From JBBROS01 sp043748985 (GTDB lineage Bacteria > Pseudomonadota > Alphaproteobacteria > Acetobacterales > Acetobacteraceae): a stretch of 29,467 nucleotides of DNA. This document shows positions 22,973-29,467 of the stretch, in pieces. The notes beneath the pieces are model-generated. The model was given only the letters and a program-made list of their open reading frames with translations, was not told the origin of the DNA and did no database searches. The DNA is taken from NCBI GenBank assembly GCA_043748985.1, contig JAYVEG010000189.1:1-29467 (forward strand). The letters run 5' to 3'. Numbering within the stretch: the first letter of the stretch is position 1; each line of letters begins with the position of its first letter. A program made the translations under genes and the position numbers.

Positions 22973-23555
22973 CCCTGTGGCCGAGATGGGCGCGGAAGCG
23001 GAGCTTGAGGTAGACGCCGTCGCGGGCGGGCAAAGCGCGCGGCGTCTCGCCCGGCGCGATGCGGATGCGGATCAGACGGGGGCCCGCGGTCGTGGATTGC
23101 AGGGTGGCGCGGGCGGCGGTGATCTCGTCCAGTGTATTCAGGGTCGCGACCTCCGCGAACCCGGCTGTTGCCGCGAGGGCGGCGAGGTCCACGCCGTGGG
23201 CTGTGTGACTCGCCTGCATGCCGGTTTCGCCGAAGTGGCCGTTGTCCAGCACCACGATGGTCAGGTTCGCGGGGCGCGCGACGGCAACAGTCAGCAGGCC
23301 GCCGACGCCCATCAGCGCCTCGCCATCGCCCGTGATGACGGCGACGGGGCGCGCGGGCTGGGCCATGGCAAGGCCGAGGCCCATGACGGCCGCGCCACCC
23401 ATGGCGCCCCACAGGTAAAAATTGGCGTCGTGGTCGCCGGCGGCGAAGACGTCGTAGGTGGGCGAACCCAGCCCGGTCACGACCAGCAGCGGACCGCGGT
23501 CCTGCAACAGGCTCGCGACGGCCGCGCGCCGGTCCAGCGTGCCGAACCCGGTCAT
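22965..23555 (-). CDS. ThDP-dependent 2-oxoacid decarboxylase, cofactor-binding (beta) subunit
   Basis: The 196-residue protein is a stand-alone PP domain of a thiamine diphosphate enzyme. The ThDP/Mg motif begins with Gly-Asp77-Gly-Glu and ends with Asn105 (LDNGHFGETG), 28 residues later, as in sulfopyruvate and phosphonopyruvate decarboxylases. LGSPTYDVFAAG and LWGAMGGAAVMGLGLAMAQP fit the same family. It overlaps the alpha subunit gene by ATGA, giving stoichiometric coupling. The split alpha/beta form resembles ComD/ComE sulfopyruvate decarboxylase, but the substrate cannot be fixed from this. The oxidoreductase transcribed divergently from the pair may supply a 2-oxo acid. Confidence 0.88.
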   Translation of the reverse strand: MTGFGTLDRRAAVASLLQDRGPLLVVTGLGSPTYDVFAAGDHDANFYLWGAMGGAAVMGLGLAMAQPARPVAVITGDGEALMGVGGLLTVAVARPANLTIVVLDNGHFGETGMQASHTAHGVDLAALAATAGFAEVATLNTLDEITAARATLQSTTAGPRLIRIRIAPGETPRALPARDGVYLKLRFRAHLGHRVT

Positions 23556-24097
23556 GGCTTCGCCCCCACCCAGAGCTTTCGCCCGATCATGCGCTGGGAA
23601 AGCAGGACAGCCACCTGCTGGTCCCCGTCGAAGGCCAGGGCGGCGGCCGCGGAGACGACCTCGGCCGCCTCCTCGGCGTGGTTCACTCGCAGGATTGTGA
23701 CACCCATGGCGCCCAGCACACCGGGCGTGGCGAGGCCCATGGGCACCTGCCATGGATTGAACTCGGCCCATTCGCCGCGCATCGTCACCAGGGTCAGGAG
23801 CGGGAAGCGGCACGTCGCCATCAGCGACAGCATGTTGACGCAGTTGCCCACGCCGCTGGACTGCATGAGCAGAACGCCGCGGTCGCCGCCGAGCCAGGTG
23901 CCGGCCAGAAGGGCAATCCCCTCCTCCTCGGTCGTCAGCACCGTTGCGCGCACGGCCTCGTCTGCGTGCGCCATGCGGATCAGCGCCGCGTGGCCGGCGT
24001 CGGGCACGTAGCAGTATTGCCGTACCCCGGCGTCGTTGAGGGTGGCGTAGATCTCGGCGGGCCAGGTGGGTGCGGCGGGTTGGGCGCTCGTTTGCAT
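23552..24097 (-). CDS. ThDP-dependent 2-oxoacid decarboxylase, alpha (PYR) subunit
   Basis: The 181-residue protein matches the N-terminal PYR domain of ThDP decarboxylases, as a separate subunit. YCYVPDAGHAALI resembles the YxPD/G start of sulfopyruvate decarboxylase alpha chains. The TTEEEGIALLAGTWLGG segment (Glu57-Glu59) carries the catalytic glutamate that activates the thiazolium, and LLMQSSGVGNCVNML with LLTLVTMRGEWAEFNP are typical. The ATG at 24097 has GGAGA 5-10 nt upstream, which rules out the longer open frame to 24286. Translation is coupled to the beta subunit. It is 82 nt from the divergent FAD oxidoreductase start, so the two units may share control. Confidence 0.87.
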   Translation of the reverse strand: MQTSAQPAAPTWPAEIYATLNDAGVRQYCYVPDAGHAALIRMAHADEAVRATVLTTEEEGIALLAGTWLGGDRGVLLMQSSGVGNCVNMLSLMATCRFPLLTLVTMRGEWAEFNPWQVPMGLATPGVLGAMGVTILRVNHAEEAAEVVSAAAALAFDGDQQVAVLLSQRMIGRKLWVGAKP

Positions 24098-24179
24098 GAC
24101 ATCTCCGGGCGTTCGGTGCAGCGATGCTGACATTCGTTGGCCGCGGTGCAAAGCTGGGGTTGCGAGAAAGGGAGGCGGC

Positions 24180-25355
24180 ATGGATCGATCGTTTGACGTG
24201 GTCATTGTGGGCGGGGGCGTTGTCGGCAGCGCGATCGCGTATTTCCTGACCAGCAATGCGGATTTTCGGGGCCGGGTCGCGGTCATCGAGCGGGACCCGA
24301 GCTATGCCGCCTCGTCGTCGTCGCTATCGGCCAGTTCCATCCGGCAGCAGTTCGGCACGCCGCCCAACATCCGCATGTCGGCCAGCAGCATCGGATTCCT
24401 GCGCGAGGTGCGCGCGCGACTGAGCGTCGAGGATAACCTTGCCGATATCGGGCTGCGGGAGCCGGGCTACCTGATTCTCGGTGCGCCGGAGAAGGTTGCG
24501 GGGTTCGAGGCGCGCCATGCCGTGCAGCGGGAGGAGGGCGTTGCGGTCGAGCTGCTGTCCCCCGAGGCGCTCGGTGCCCGGTTTCCGGAGATGAACACCG
24601 ACGGTGTGGGCGTGGGATCGCTGGGGCTGGCGGATGAGGGCTGGTTCGACGGGCCTGGCCTGCACCAGGCCTACCGGCGGAAGGCGCGGTCGCAGGGGGC
24701 GGTTTATGTCGCGGGTGCGGTCGCGGGGTTCGAGATGACAGGTGCGCGGATCGGCGCGGTTCTGCTGGAGAGCGGCGAACGGCTGGCCTGCGGTATCGCG
24801 GTGAACGCCGCTGGGGCCTGGAGCGGCGCGGTCGGGCGGCTGGCGGGCATCGATGTGCCGGTCGTGCCGCGCAAGCGCTGCGTCTTTGTCCTCGACAGCC
24901 CGGCGCGCCTGCCGGGCGGCCACTTCCTGCACGACACCAGCGGCTTCTGGATCAGGTCCGAGGGGAAATACTTCATTTGCGGCGGACCGCCGGAGACGGA
25001 GAATGCCGACGACGATTTCAGCCTCGAGGTCGATCACGCGATCTTCGAGGACGTGATCTGGCCGGCGCTCGCGCATCGCGTGCCTGGGTTCGAGCGGCTG
25101 CGGGTGCTGCGGGCCTGGGCCGGGCATTACGACTGGAACGTGTTCGACCACAGCGCGATCATCGGACCCTGCCCGGCAATCACCAACTTCATCATGGCGA
25201 ACGGCTTCAGCGGCCACGGCATGATGCACTCGCCCGCGACTGGGGTCGGGGTGTCGGAGCTGATCACCTACGGGGAATATCGAACGCTGGACCTGTCGGC
25301 CTTCGGGTATGAGCGGCTGGCAGAGGGCAGGGTGCTGGCGGAGCACGTGTATTGA
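24180..25355 (+). CDS. FAD-dependent oxidoreductase (DAO family, FOXRED1-like)
   Basis: A 391-residue flavoprotein with an N-terminal Rossmann motif GGGVVGSAIAYFL (from Gly11) and ERDPSYAASSSSLSASSIRQQF, where the Ser-rich stretch and IRQQFGTPPNIRMS resemble FOXRED1 and sarcosine-oxidase-beta-like proteins. Substrate-domain motifs include VVPRKRCVFVLDSP, and the C-terminal FAD motif is ITNFIMANGFSGHGMMHSPATG. It probably oxidises a secondary or D-amino acid to an imine/2-oxo acid with hydrogen peroxide or quinone reduction. AAAGGGAGG ends about 4 nt before the ATG at 24180. Placement opposite a 2-oxoacid decarboxylase suggests successive steps; that is inference. Confidence 0.9.
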   Translation: MDRSFDVVIVGGGVVGSAIAYFLTSNADFRGRVAVIERDPSYAASSSSLSASSIRQQFGTPPNIRMSASSIGFLREVRARLSVEDNLADIGLREPGYLILGAPEKVAGFEARHAVQREEGVAVELLSPEALGARFPEMNTDGVGVGSLGLADEGWFDGPGLHQAYRRKARSQGAVYVAGAVAGFEMTGARIGAVLLESGERLACGIAVNAAGAWSGAVGRLAGIDVPVVPRKRCVFVLDSPARLPGGHFLHDTSGFWIRSEGKYFICGGPPETENADDDFSLEVDHAIFEDVIWPALAHRVPGFERLRVLRAWAGHYDWNVFDHSAIIGPCPAITNFIMANGFSGHGMMHSPATGVGVSELITYGEYRTLDLSAFGYERLAEGRVLAEHVY

Positions 25356-25363
25356 GGCTTAGG

Positions 25364-25397
25364 ACGCCCGGGACAACGCAGCAGTCGGACCGGGCGT
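25364..25397. terminator. Possible bidirectional terminator
   Basis: ACGCCCGG (25364-25371) and CCGGGCGT (25390-25397) form a perfect 8-bp stem around an 18-nt loop in the 52-nt gap between convergent genes. There is no T-run on either side, so intrinsic termination would be weak. Confidence 0.35.
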
Positions 25398-25407
25398 AGG
25401 CATCACG

Positions 25408-25893
25408 TTAGCGGGGCAGGTTGCGCTGCTCGTTCGCGATGCCACGGTTCATGTCCAGTTCGGACTCGCGATAGCCCTGCTCGAGCTGGGCGCGATTGAT
25501 GCGGCCCTGGTTGAACTGCTGCTGCAACGAGACGACGCGCTGATTGTGCTGCTGCTGCAGGGATGTGACGGCCTGGTTGTATTGTTGCTGCCGGGCGGCA
25601 TTCTGCTGCTCGCGGCCGCGCTGCTGGTCTTGTGCACGACGGTCGTCGAAGCGTTGCTGGTCGTAGCGCTGCTGTTCGTTGCGCCGATCGTCGTTGCGCC
25701 GATCGTTGTCGCGCCGGTCGTCATCGCGCCGGTCGTCATCGCGCCGGTCGTCGTAACGGCGGGGATCGTCGCGGCGATCATCGTAGCGGGGTGGTGGGTA
25801 CCGGTCGTATCCGCGGTCATAACCCTGCGCCATTGCGCCATGCAACGAGGCAGCCAGGGTGCCGATGGTCAGCAGAACAAGACGAGAGCGCAT
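25408..25893 (-). CDS. Secreted low-complexity protein with DDRRD repeats
   Basis: The 161-residue product has a signal peptide (MRSRLVLLTIGTLAASLHGAMAQ, about 1-23), a Tyr/Asp/Arg-rich stretch (GYDRGYDRYPPPRYDDRR), then about seven tandem five-residue units of the type DDRRD/NDRRN, then a Gln/Arg-rich segment, and a C-terminal helical part (SLQQQHNQRVVSLQQQFNQGRINRAQLEQGYRESELDMNRG). It is likely disordered, highly charged and periplasmic. I do not recognise a function. An AGGAGG about 6 nt upstream supports the ATG at 25893. The 15-nt repeat units make slippage-driven length variation likely. The antisense frame is also open and hydrophobic, but that is a by-product of the repeat. Confidence 0.75.
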   Translation of the reverse strand: MRSRLVLLTIGTLAASLHGAMAQGYDRGYDRYPPPRYDDRRDDPRRYDDRRDDDRRDDDRRDNDRRNDDRRNEQQRYDQQRFDDRRAQDQQRGREQQNAARQQQYNQAVTSLQQQHNQRVVSLQQQFNQGRINRAQLEQGYRESELDMNRGIANEQRNLPR

Positions 25894-25966
25894 AGGTTCC
25901 TCCTGCGCAACATATCGCATCAAACGGTGTCGAGTTCTTGGCAAAGCTGAGGTGTTTGGGTGGCGG

Positions 25967-27100
25967 TCAGGCCACCACGAGGTCGTCGCGGTGCACGATC
26001 TCGTCGCGGCCGCGCCAACCGAGGATGGCCTCGATGTCCTCGGACCGATGGCCCGCGATGCGTTTCGCGTCCTGGCTGGCGTAGGCGGACAGGCCGCGCG
26101 CCAGGGTGTCGCCGCCCTGGGACTGGATCAGCACGGGGTCGCCACGCTCGAACTCGCCTTCCACCGCGCGCACGCCGGCTGGCAGCAGGGAGCGGCCGGC
26201 CGCCAGCGCCCGCGCCGCGCCGGCGTCCACCACCAGGCGCCCGGCTGGATGCAACGATCCCGCAATCCAGCGTTTGCGGGCCGTGAGCCCGTCCTCGGCC
26301 GGCAGGAACCAGGTGCACCGTGCGCCCGCGACGAATGAGGCGAGCGGGTGGGGCACGGCGCCCACCGCGATGGCCATGGCGCAGCCGGCCTGGGTAGCGA
26401 TGCGGGCGGCCACCAGCTTCGTGCGCATGCCGCCGCTGCTGTAGCCTGGCGGAGGCTCGCCGCCCATGGCCTCGATCTCGGGGGTGAGCGCGGCGATAAG
26501 CGGGAGATGCCGGGCCGCGGGGTCGCGCTTCGGGTCGGCGGTATAGAGGCCGTCGATGTCCGAGAGGAGAAGGAGTTGGTCGGCCTGGACCATCTCGGCG
26601 ACGCGGGCGGCCAGGCGGTCATTGTCGCCGAAGCGGATTTCAGCGGTGGCGACGCTGTCGTTCTCGTTGATGACGGGGATGCAGCCGAGCGTCAGCAGGG
26701 TGGTCAGCGTGGCACGGGCGTTGAGGTAGCGGCGGCGGTCCTCGGTGTCGTCCAGCGTCAGCAGCAGTTGGGCGGCAGTGAGGCCCTCACCCGCGAGCGC
26801 CTGGGTCCAGGCCTGCGCCAGGCGGATCTGCCCAACGGCGGCGGCGGCCTGCTTCTCCTCCAGACGGAGCCTGGGGTGAAGGAGGCCGAGAACCGGGCGG
26901 GCCAGCGCGATGGCGCCGGAGGAGACCACGATGACCTGCGTGCCGCGGGCGCGGGCGGCAGCGATGTCGGCGGCAACGGTGGCAAGCCATGGAGTGCGGG
27001 GCTGGTCGTGGTCGACAACCAGGGCGCTGCCGATCTTGATGACGAGGAGCCTGGCGGTGGCCGGGGCCGGCGCCACGCGTCCCGGCCCCTGGTCGATCAT
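25967..27100 (-). CDS. proB: Glutamate 5-kinase
   Basis: The 377-residue protein phosphorylates glutamate to glutamyl 5-phosphate, the first step of proline synthesis. The amino acid kinase domain shows LLVIKIGSALVV at the start, IVVSSGAIALA, the substrate region CIPVINENDSVATAEIRFGDNDRLAARVA and SDIDGLYTADPKRDPAA, and PGYSSGGMRTKLVAARIAT. A C-terminal PUA domain follows (about 285-370), as in the long ProB form. The start is ATG at 27100, overlapping the obgE stop (ATGA). The order obgE-proB is frequent in alphaproteobacteria. Usual feedback by proline is family knowledge, not visible here. Confidence 0.96.
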   Translation of the reverse strand: MIDQGPGRVAPAPATARLLVIKIGSALVVDHDQPRTPWLATVAADIAAARARGTQVIVVSSGAIALARPVLGLLHPRLRLEEKQAAAAVGQIRLAQAWTQALAGEGLTAAQLLLTLDDTEDRRRYLNARATLTTLLTLGCIPVINENDSVATAEIRFGDNDRLAARVAEMVQADQLLLLSDIDGLYTADPKRDPAARHLPLIAALTPEIEAMGGEPPPGYSSGGMRTKLVAARIATQAGCAMAIAVGAVPHPLASFVAGARCTWFLPAEDGLTARKRWIAGSLHPAGRLVVDAGAARALAAGRSLLPAGVRAVEGEFERGDPVLIQSQGGDTLARGLSAYASQDAKRIAGHRSEDIEAILGWRGRDEIVHRDDLVVA

Positions 27101-28098
27101 TTCGCGTTGTGCTGCGTGACGCAATTCATCAGGGCGCGGACGACTTCGGGCAGGTTCTGGCCGGTGACGCCGGACAGCAGCATGACGTCCTGTCCGCTGG
27201 CCTTCTTGAGGGCGGCGCGGCGGGCGCTGATTTCGCGGGGCGTCATGGCGTCGATCTTGTTCAGGACCAGGATCTCGGGCTTTTCCGCGAGGCCGGCGCC
27301 GTAGGAGGCAAGCTCCGCCCGGATGGTGCGCCAGGATTTCACTGGGCTTTTGGCGGTGCCGTCGATCAGGTGCAGCAGCACGGCGCAGCGTTCGACGTGG
27401 CCGAGGAAGCGGTCGCCGAGACCCGCGCCTTCATGGGCGCCCTCGATAAGGCCGGGGATGTCGGCGATCACGAACTCCTCCGAGTGGCTCAGGCGGACGA
27501 CGCCGAGCTGGGGGTGGAGGGTGGTGAAGGGGTAGTCGGCGATCTTGGGACGGGCGGCCGAGACGACGCTGAGGAAGGTGCTTTTGCCGGCGTTGGGGAG
27601 GCCTACCAGGCCGACATCGGCGATGAGTTTCAGGCGCAACCAGACCCAGCGCTCCTCGCCGGGATAGCCGGGCGTTGATTTCCGCGGCGCGCGGTTCGTG
27701 CTGGTCTTGAAGTGGGCGTTGCCGTGGCCGCCATCGCCGCCGCGGCACAGCACGACGCGCTTGCCGGGTGCATCGAGGTCGGCCAGCAGGGTGTCGCGGT
27801 CCTCGTCCAGGATCTGGGTGCCGATCGGCACCTGGATCACCACGTCGGTCGCGCCGGCGCCGGTGCGGTCGGACCCGGCGCCGTTGCCGCCCTTGGGGGC
27901 GCGGAAGTGCTGGGTGTAACGGAAGTCGATCAGCGTGTTCAGGTTCTCGGCAGCCACGAAGATCACGTCGCCACCGCGGCCGCCATTGCCGCCATCGGGT
28001 CCGCCGAACTCCATGTGCTTTTCGCGCCGGAAGGCGACGACGCCGTTACCGCCGTCGCCGGAGCGGGTGTAGATCTTGGCCTGGTCGAGGAACTTCAT
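27097..28098 (-). CDS. obgE: Obg-family GTPase ObgE/CgtA
   Basis: The 333-residue ribosome-associated GTPase has the glycine-rich Obg domain (1-158, with MKFLDQAKIYTRSGDGGNG and FGGPDGGNGGRGGDV), then the G domain: G1 GLPNAGKST (166-174), switch region with FTTLHPQLGVV, G3 DIPGLIEGAHEGAGLG (from Asp213), and G4 NKID. It takes part in 50S subunit assembly and stress control. ATG at 28098 was chosen because MKFLDQAK is the universal Obg N-terminus; six extra upstream residues are open but unlikely. A terminator lies between it and rpmA, so it may be read through from rplU-rpmA or have its own promoter. Confidence 0.97.
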   Translation of the reverse strand: MKFLDQAKIYTRSGDGGNGVVAFRREKHMEFGGPDGGNGGRGGDVIFVAAENLNTLIDFRYTQHFRAPKGGNGAGSDRTGAGATDVVIQVPIGTQILDEDRDTLLADLDAPGKRVVLCRGGDGGHGNAHFKTSTNRAPRKSTPGYPGEERWVWLRLKLIADVGLVGLPNAGKSTFLSVVSAARPKIADYPFTTLHPQLGVVRLSHSEEFVIADIPGLIEGAHEGAGLGDRFLGHVERCAVLLHLIDGTAKSPVKSWRTIRAELASYGAGLAEKPEILVLNKIDAMTPREISARRAALKKASGQDVMLLSGVTGQNLPEVVRALMNCVTQHNAK

Positions 28099-28114
28099 GA
28101 GGTGACCTGAAAGC

Positions 28115-28142
28115 AAAAAAGGGCCGGCGCGTGCCGACCCTT
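28115..28142 (-). terminator. Rho-independent terminator after rpmA
   Basis: On the - strand GGGTCGGC and GCCGGCCC form an 8-bp stem (one G-U pair) with a 4-nt loop, followed by six T (complement of 28115-28120). It lies between rpmA and obgE, only 17 nt before the obgE start, so it should separate high ribosomal-protein expression from obgE. Confidence 0.8.
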
Positions 28143-28167
28143 CTGTGCGTGTTAGATGGTCGGCTGG

Positions 28168-28437
28168 TTATTCGGCTGCGACCGCGAGCGGGAGGACGGA
28201 GACGTGCACCCGGCCCTCGGCCTTGCGCGTAAACTTCACGTGGCCATCGGTTAGCGCGAAGATGGTGTGGTCCTTGCCGAGGCCGACGTTCAGGCCGGGC
28301 TTCATCTTCGTACCGCGCTGGCGGATGATGATGTTCCCCGCGACGACGCTCTCGCCGCCGAACTTCTTGACGCCGAGCCGGCGGCCGGCGGTATCGCGGC
28401 CGTTGCGGGATGAACCGCCTGCTTTCTTGTGTGCCAT
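28168..28437 (-). CDS. rpmA: 50S ribosomal protein L27
   Basis: The 89-residue protein starts MAHKKAGGSSRNGRDTAGRR and continues LGVKKFGGESVVAGNIIIRQRG, a near-perfect L27 signature; its N-terminus reaches toward the peptidyl-transferase centre. GGAGACCC precedes the ATG. It follows rplU by 12 nt in the standard rplU-rpmA operon. Confidence 0.98.
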   Translation of the reverse strand: MAHKKAGGSSRNGRDTAGRRLGVKKFGGESVVAGNIIIRQRGTKMKPGLNVGLGKDHTIFALTDGHVKFTRKAEGRVHVSVLPLAVAAE

Positions 28438-28449
28438 GAGTGGGTCTCC

Positions 28450-28875
28450 TTACGCCGAGACGGTTTCGGTGACGGTGGGCGTGCTTTGCGTCAGCGCGGC
28501 ACCGGCGGGAATTGGGGCCTCGGCACCGGCGGGGTGATCGTCCAACGGGGCGTGGTGGCCGTCGGCCATGATCCCGGCAACGCGGAGCACGGTGACGTGC
28601 TGGCGATGGCCGTTCTTGCGACGGCTGTTCTGCCGGCGGCGCTTCTTGAAGATGATAACCTTGTCCAGCCGGTCCTGCGCGATGACGGTGGCCGTGACGG
28701 TGGCGCCGGCCACGAGCGGAGTACCGATGGTGGTGCCGCCAGCCTCGCTTCCGACTGCGAGCACGTCGGTGAAGGTGATGGTCTCACCGGCTTCGCCAGG
28801 CAGTTTTTCGATCTTCAGCACGTCGTTCGGTGCGACGCGATACTGCTTTCCGCCGGTGCGGATGACTGCGTACAT
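28450..28875 (-). CDS. rplU: 50S ribosomal protein L21 with C-terminal extension
   Basis: The 141-residue protein has the L21 core MYAVIRTGGKQYRVAPNDVLKIEKL and the RNA-binding basic patch FKKRRRQNSRRKNGHRQ. The core ends near residue 103; the remaining 38 residues (GIMADGHHAPLDD onward) are acidic, Ala/Pro/Thr-rich and probably flexible. L21 binds 23S rRNA in the large subunit. It is the first gene of the rplU-rpmA unit, with a consensus-like promoter about 100 nt upstream. Confidence 0.97.
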   Translation of the reverse strand: MYAVIRTGGKQYRVAPNDVLKIEKLPGEAGETITFTDVLAVGSEAGGTTIGTPLVAGATVTATVIAQDRLDKVIIFKKRRRQNSRRKNGHRQHVTVLRVAGIMADGHHAPLDDHPAGAEAPIPAGAALTQSTPTVTETVSA

Positions 28876-28973
28876 TGTTATGGGTTCCTGGTGGCGGTTC
28901 CGGACATTGCCGGACAGCCCTTTTTGTGGACATGAGACAGCGGGGCTCGTTGGTCCCGTGCCGGAGAGCGCGT

Positions 28974-29002
28974 TCTCTAGGGGCGCCGCCCATGACTGTC
29001 AA
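28974..29002 (-). promoter_or_regulatory. Promoter of rplU-rpmA
   Basis: On the - strand TTGACA (complement of 28997-29002), a 17-nt spacer and TAGAGA (complement of 28974-28979) make a near-consensus sigma-70-type promoter. A leader of about 90 nt would precede rplU. The leader contains two TGTCCGG copies (complement of 28900-28906 and 28910-28916). Confidence 0.7.
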
Positions 29003-29021
29003 CATTTATGGGACGTGGACG

Positions 29022-29050
29022 TTGCAGGCTTGATCAGGACGGCTTATAAG
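29022..29050 (+). promoter_or_regulatory. Promoter of tRNA-Ser
   Basis: TTGCAG (29022-29027), 17 nt, then TATAAG (29045-29050), placing the transcription start only a few bases before the tRNA 5' end at 29062. It diverges from the rplU promoter just upstream. Confidence 0.6.
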
Positions 29051-29061
29051 CCGCCCCCGCT

Positions 29062-29151
<90 letters not shown>

Positions 29152-29467
29152 AACCTTTTACTTAAACTCTTGCGCTACAACGATATTTTTAGGCTCGTCA
29201 AATAGCCGTCCTCAATTTCGTCCACAATCGACGCAGACTGATGGTCCCGTCGCGGGCCACATCGGCCAGCGGAGCCGTTCTGAGCGCCGCGCGCGCAGGG
29301 GGTATCGAGAGGAGATTTAAAAGGTTGCAACCGCGGCCGGTCTTTGCGCCGGAGCGGGCTTACCTGATGAGGCCGCCCACTCCTAGTCTCAGCCTGGCAA
29401 ATGCTGCCGTGTGGCCCGGTCCGAGGTGCCGAATTTTAGGCTGTCCGGCTCCGGCCTGATACCGTCG
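29152..29467. other. Non-coding stretch after tRNA-Ser
   Basis: The first 80 or so bases are clearly more AT-rich than the rest of the window. I see no ORF with a recognisable product; the open frames here lack ribosome sites and family resemblance. tRNA 3' ends are common integration sites for islands, and the composition shift would fit the edge of one, but no integrase or repeat of the tRNA end is inside the window. Confidence 0.4.

Noticed and set aside
23556..23813. Upstream extension of the ThDP beta subunit
   Set aside because: It runs through the alpha subunit gene in another frame; ATGA coupling at 23552-23555 marks the real start.
25674..25795. Short tandem repeats that might suggest a CRISPR array
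   Set aside because: Units are 15 bp, contiguous, without spacers, and code in frame for DDRRD in a gene with signal peptide and ribosome site.
25546..25950. Hydrophobic + strand ORF rich in IVVAPVV
   Set aside because: It is the mirror of the DDRRD repeat on the coding strand, with no ribosome site.

Overview
The window is high-GC DNA (roughly two thirds G+C by eye) with dense, ATGA-overlapped operons. Its gene set (purL, BolA and Grx4 proteins, mutS-glnD, a MarR/OmpR/EnvZ trio of PetP-PetR type, rplU-rpmA-obgE-proB) points to a chromosome of an alphaproteobacterium, most likely Rhodospirillales/Acetobacteraceae. The family-level placement is inference; no rRNA is present to settle it.

Layout. 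1-2.5 kb: 3' part of purL, then a BolA-like protein, a monothiol CGFS glutaredoxin and a DUF2461 protein, all on +. 2.7-4.0 kb: an MHS-type MFS permease on -. 4.2-9.6 kb: mutS and glnD, 5 nt apart. 9.6-12.2 kb: an AT-richer regulatory stretch with repeated GAAC boxes, a tiny membrane ORF, a second MHS permease with a large extra loop, a clear Rho-independent terminator and a small secreted protein. 12.27-12.92 kb: a decayed Tn3-family element inside the last codons of ilvE. 12.9-16.5 kb: ilvE (-), divergent from a MarR regulator, response regulator and histidine kinase. 16.5-20.2 kb: a - strand cluster read as metallophosphoesterase, cupredoxin, ECF sigma factor, zinc-motif anti-sigma factor, COG4280-like membrane protein and a small membrane protein. 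20.3-22.0 kb: an MsbA-type ABC exporter. 22.2-25.4 kb: a family-3 solute-binding protein, a two-subunit ThDP decarboxylase and a divergent FAD oxidoreductase. 25.4-28.9 kb: a repeat-rich secreted protein, proB, obgE, rpmA, rplU. 29.06 kb: tRNA-Ser(CGA), then about 300 bp in which I see no gene.

Best find. Positions 12273-12920 form a 648-bp non-autonomous Tn3-family element. It has 19-bp terminal inverted repeats (18/19 identical), a 5-bp target duplication (AGCTT on both sides) and a vestige of a Tn3 TnpA C-terminal region carrying an internal deletion. Removing the element and one AGCTT copy restores an ilvE ending Lys-Leu-Ala-Ala-TAA, followed at once by a terminator-like hairpin. At present the terminal repeat of the element supplies the ilvE stop codon, so the protein ends Lys-Leu-Gly-Val-Arg. 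The size matches what are called TIMEs (Tn3-derived inverted-repeat miniature elements).

Other points of interest are the ECF-sigma/cupredoxin/COG4280 cluster with a possible ribosome-site-masking hairpin, overlapping divergent ilvE/marR promoters, a dispersed GGGAGAGGG palindrome that is translated at the start of the DUF2461 gene, and a possible oxidase plus 2-oxoacid decarboxylase pathway.
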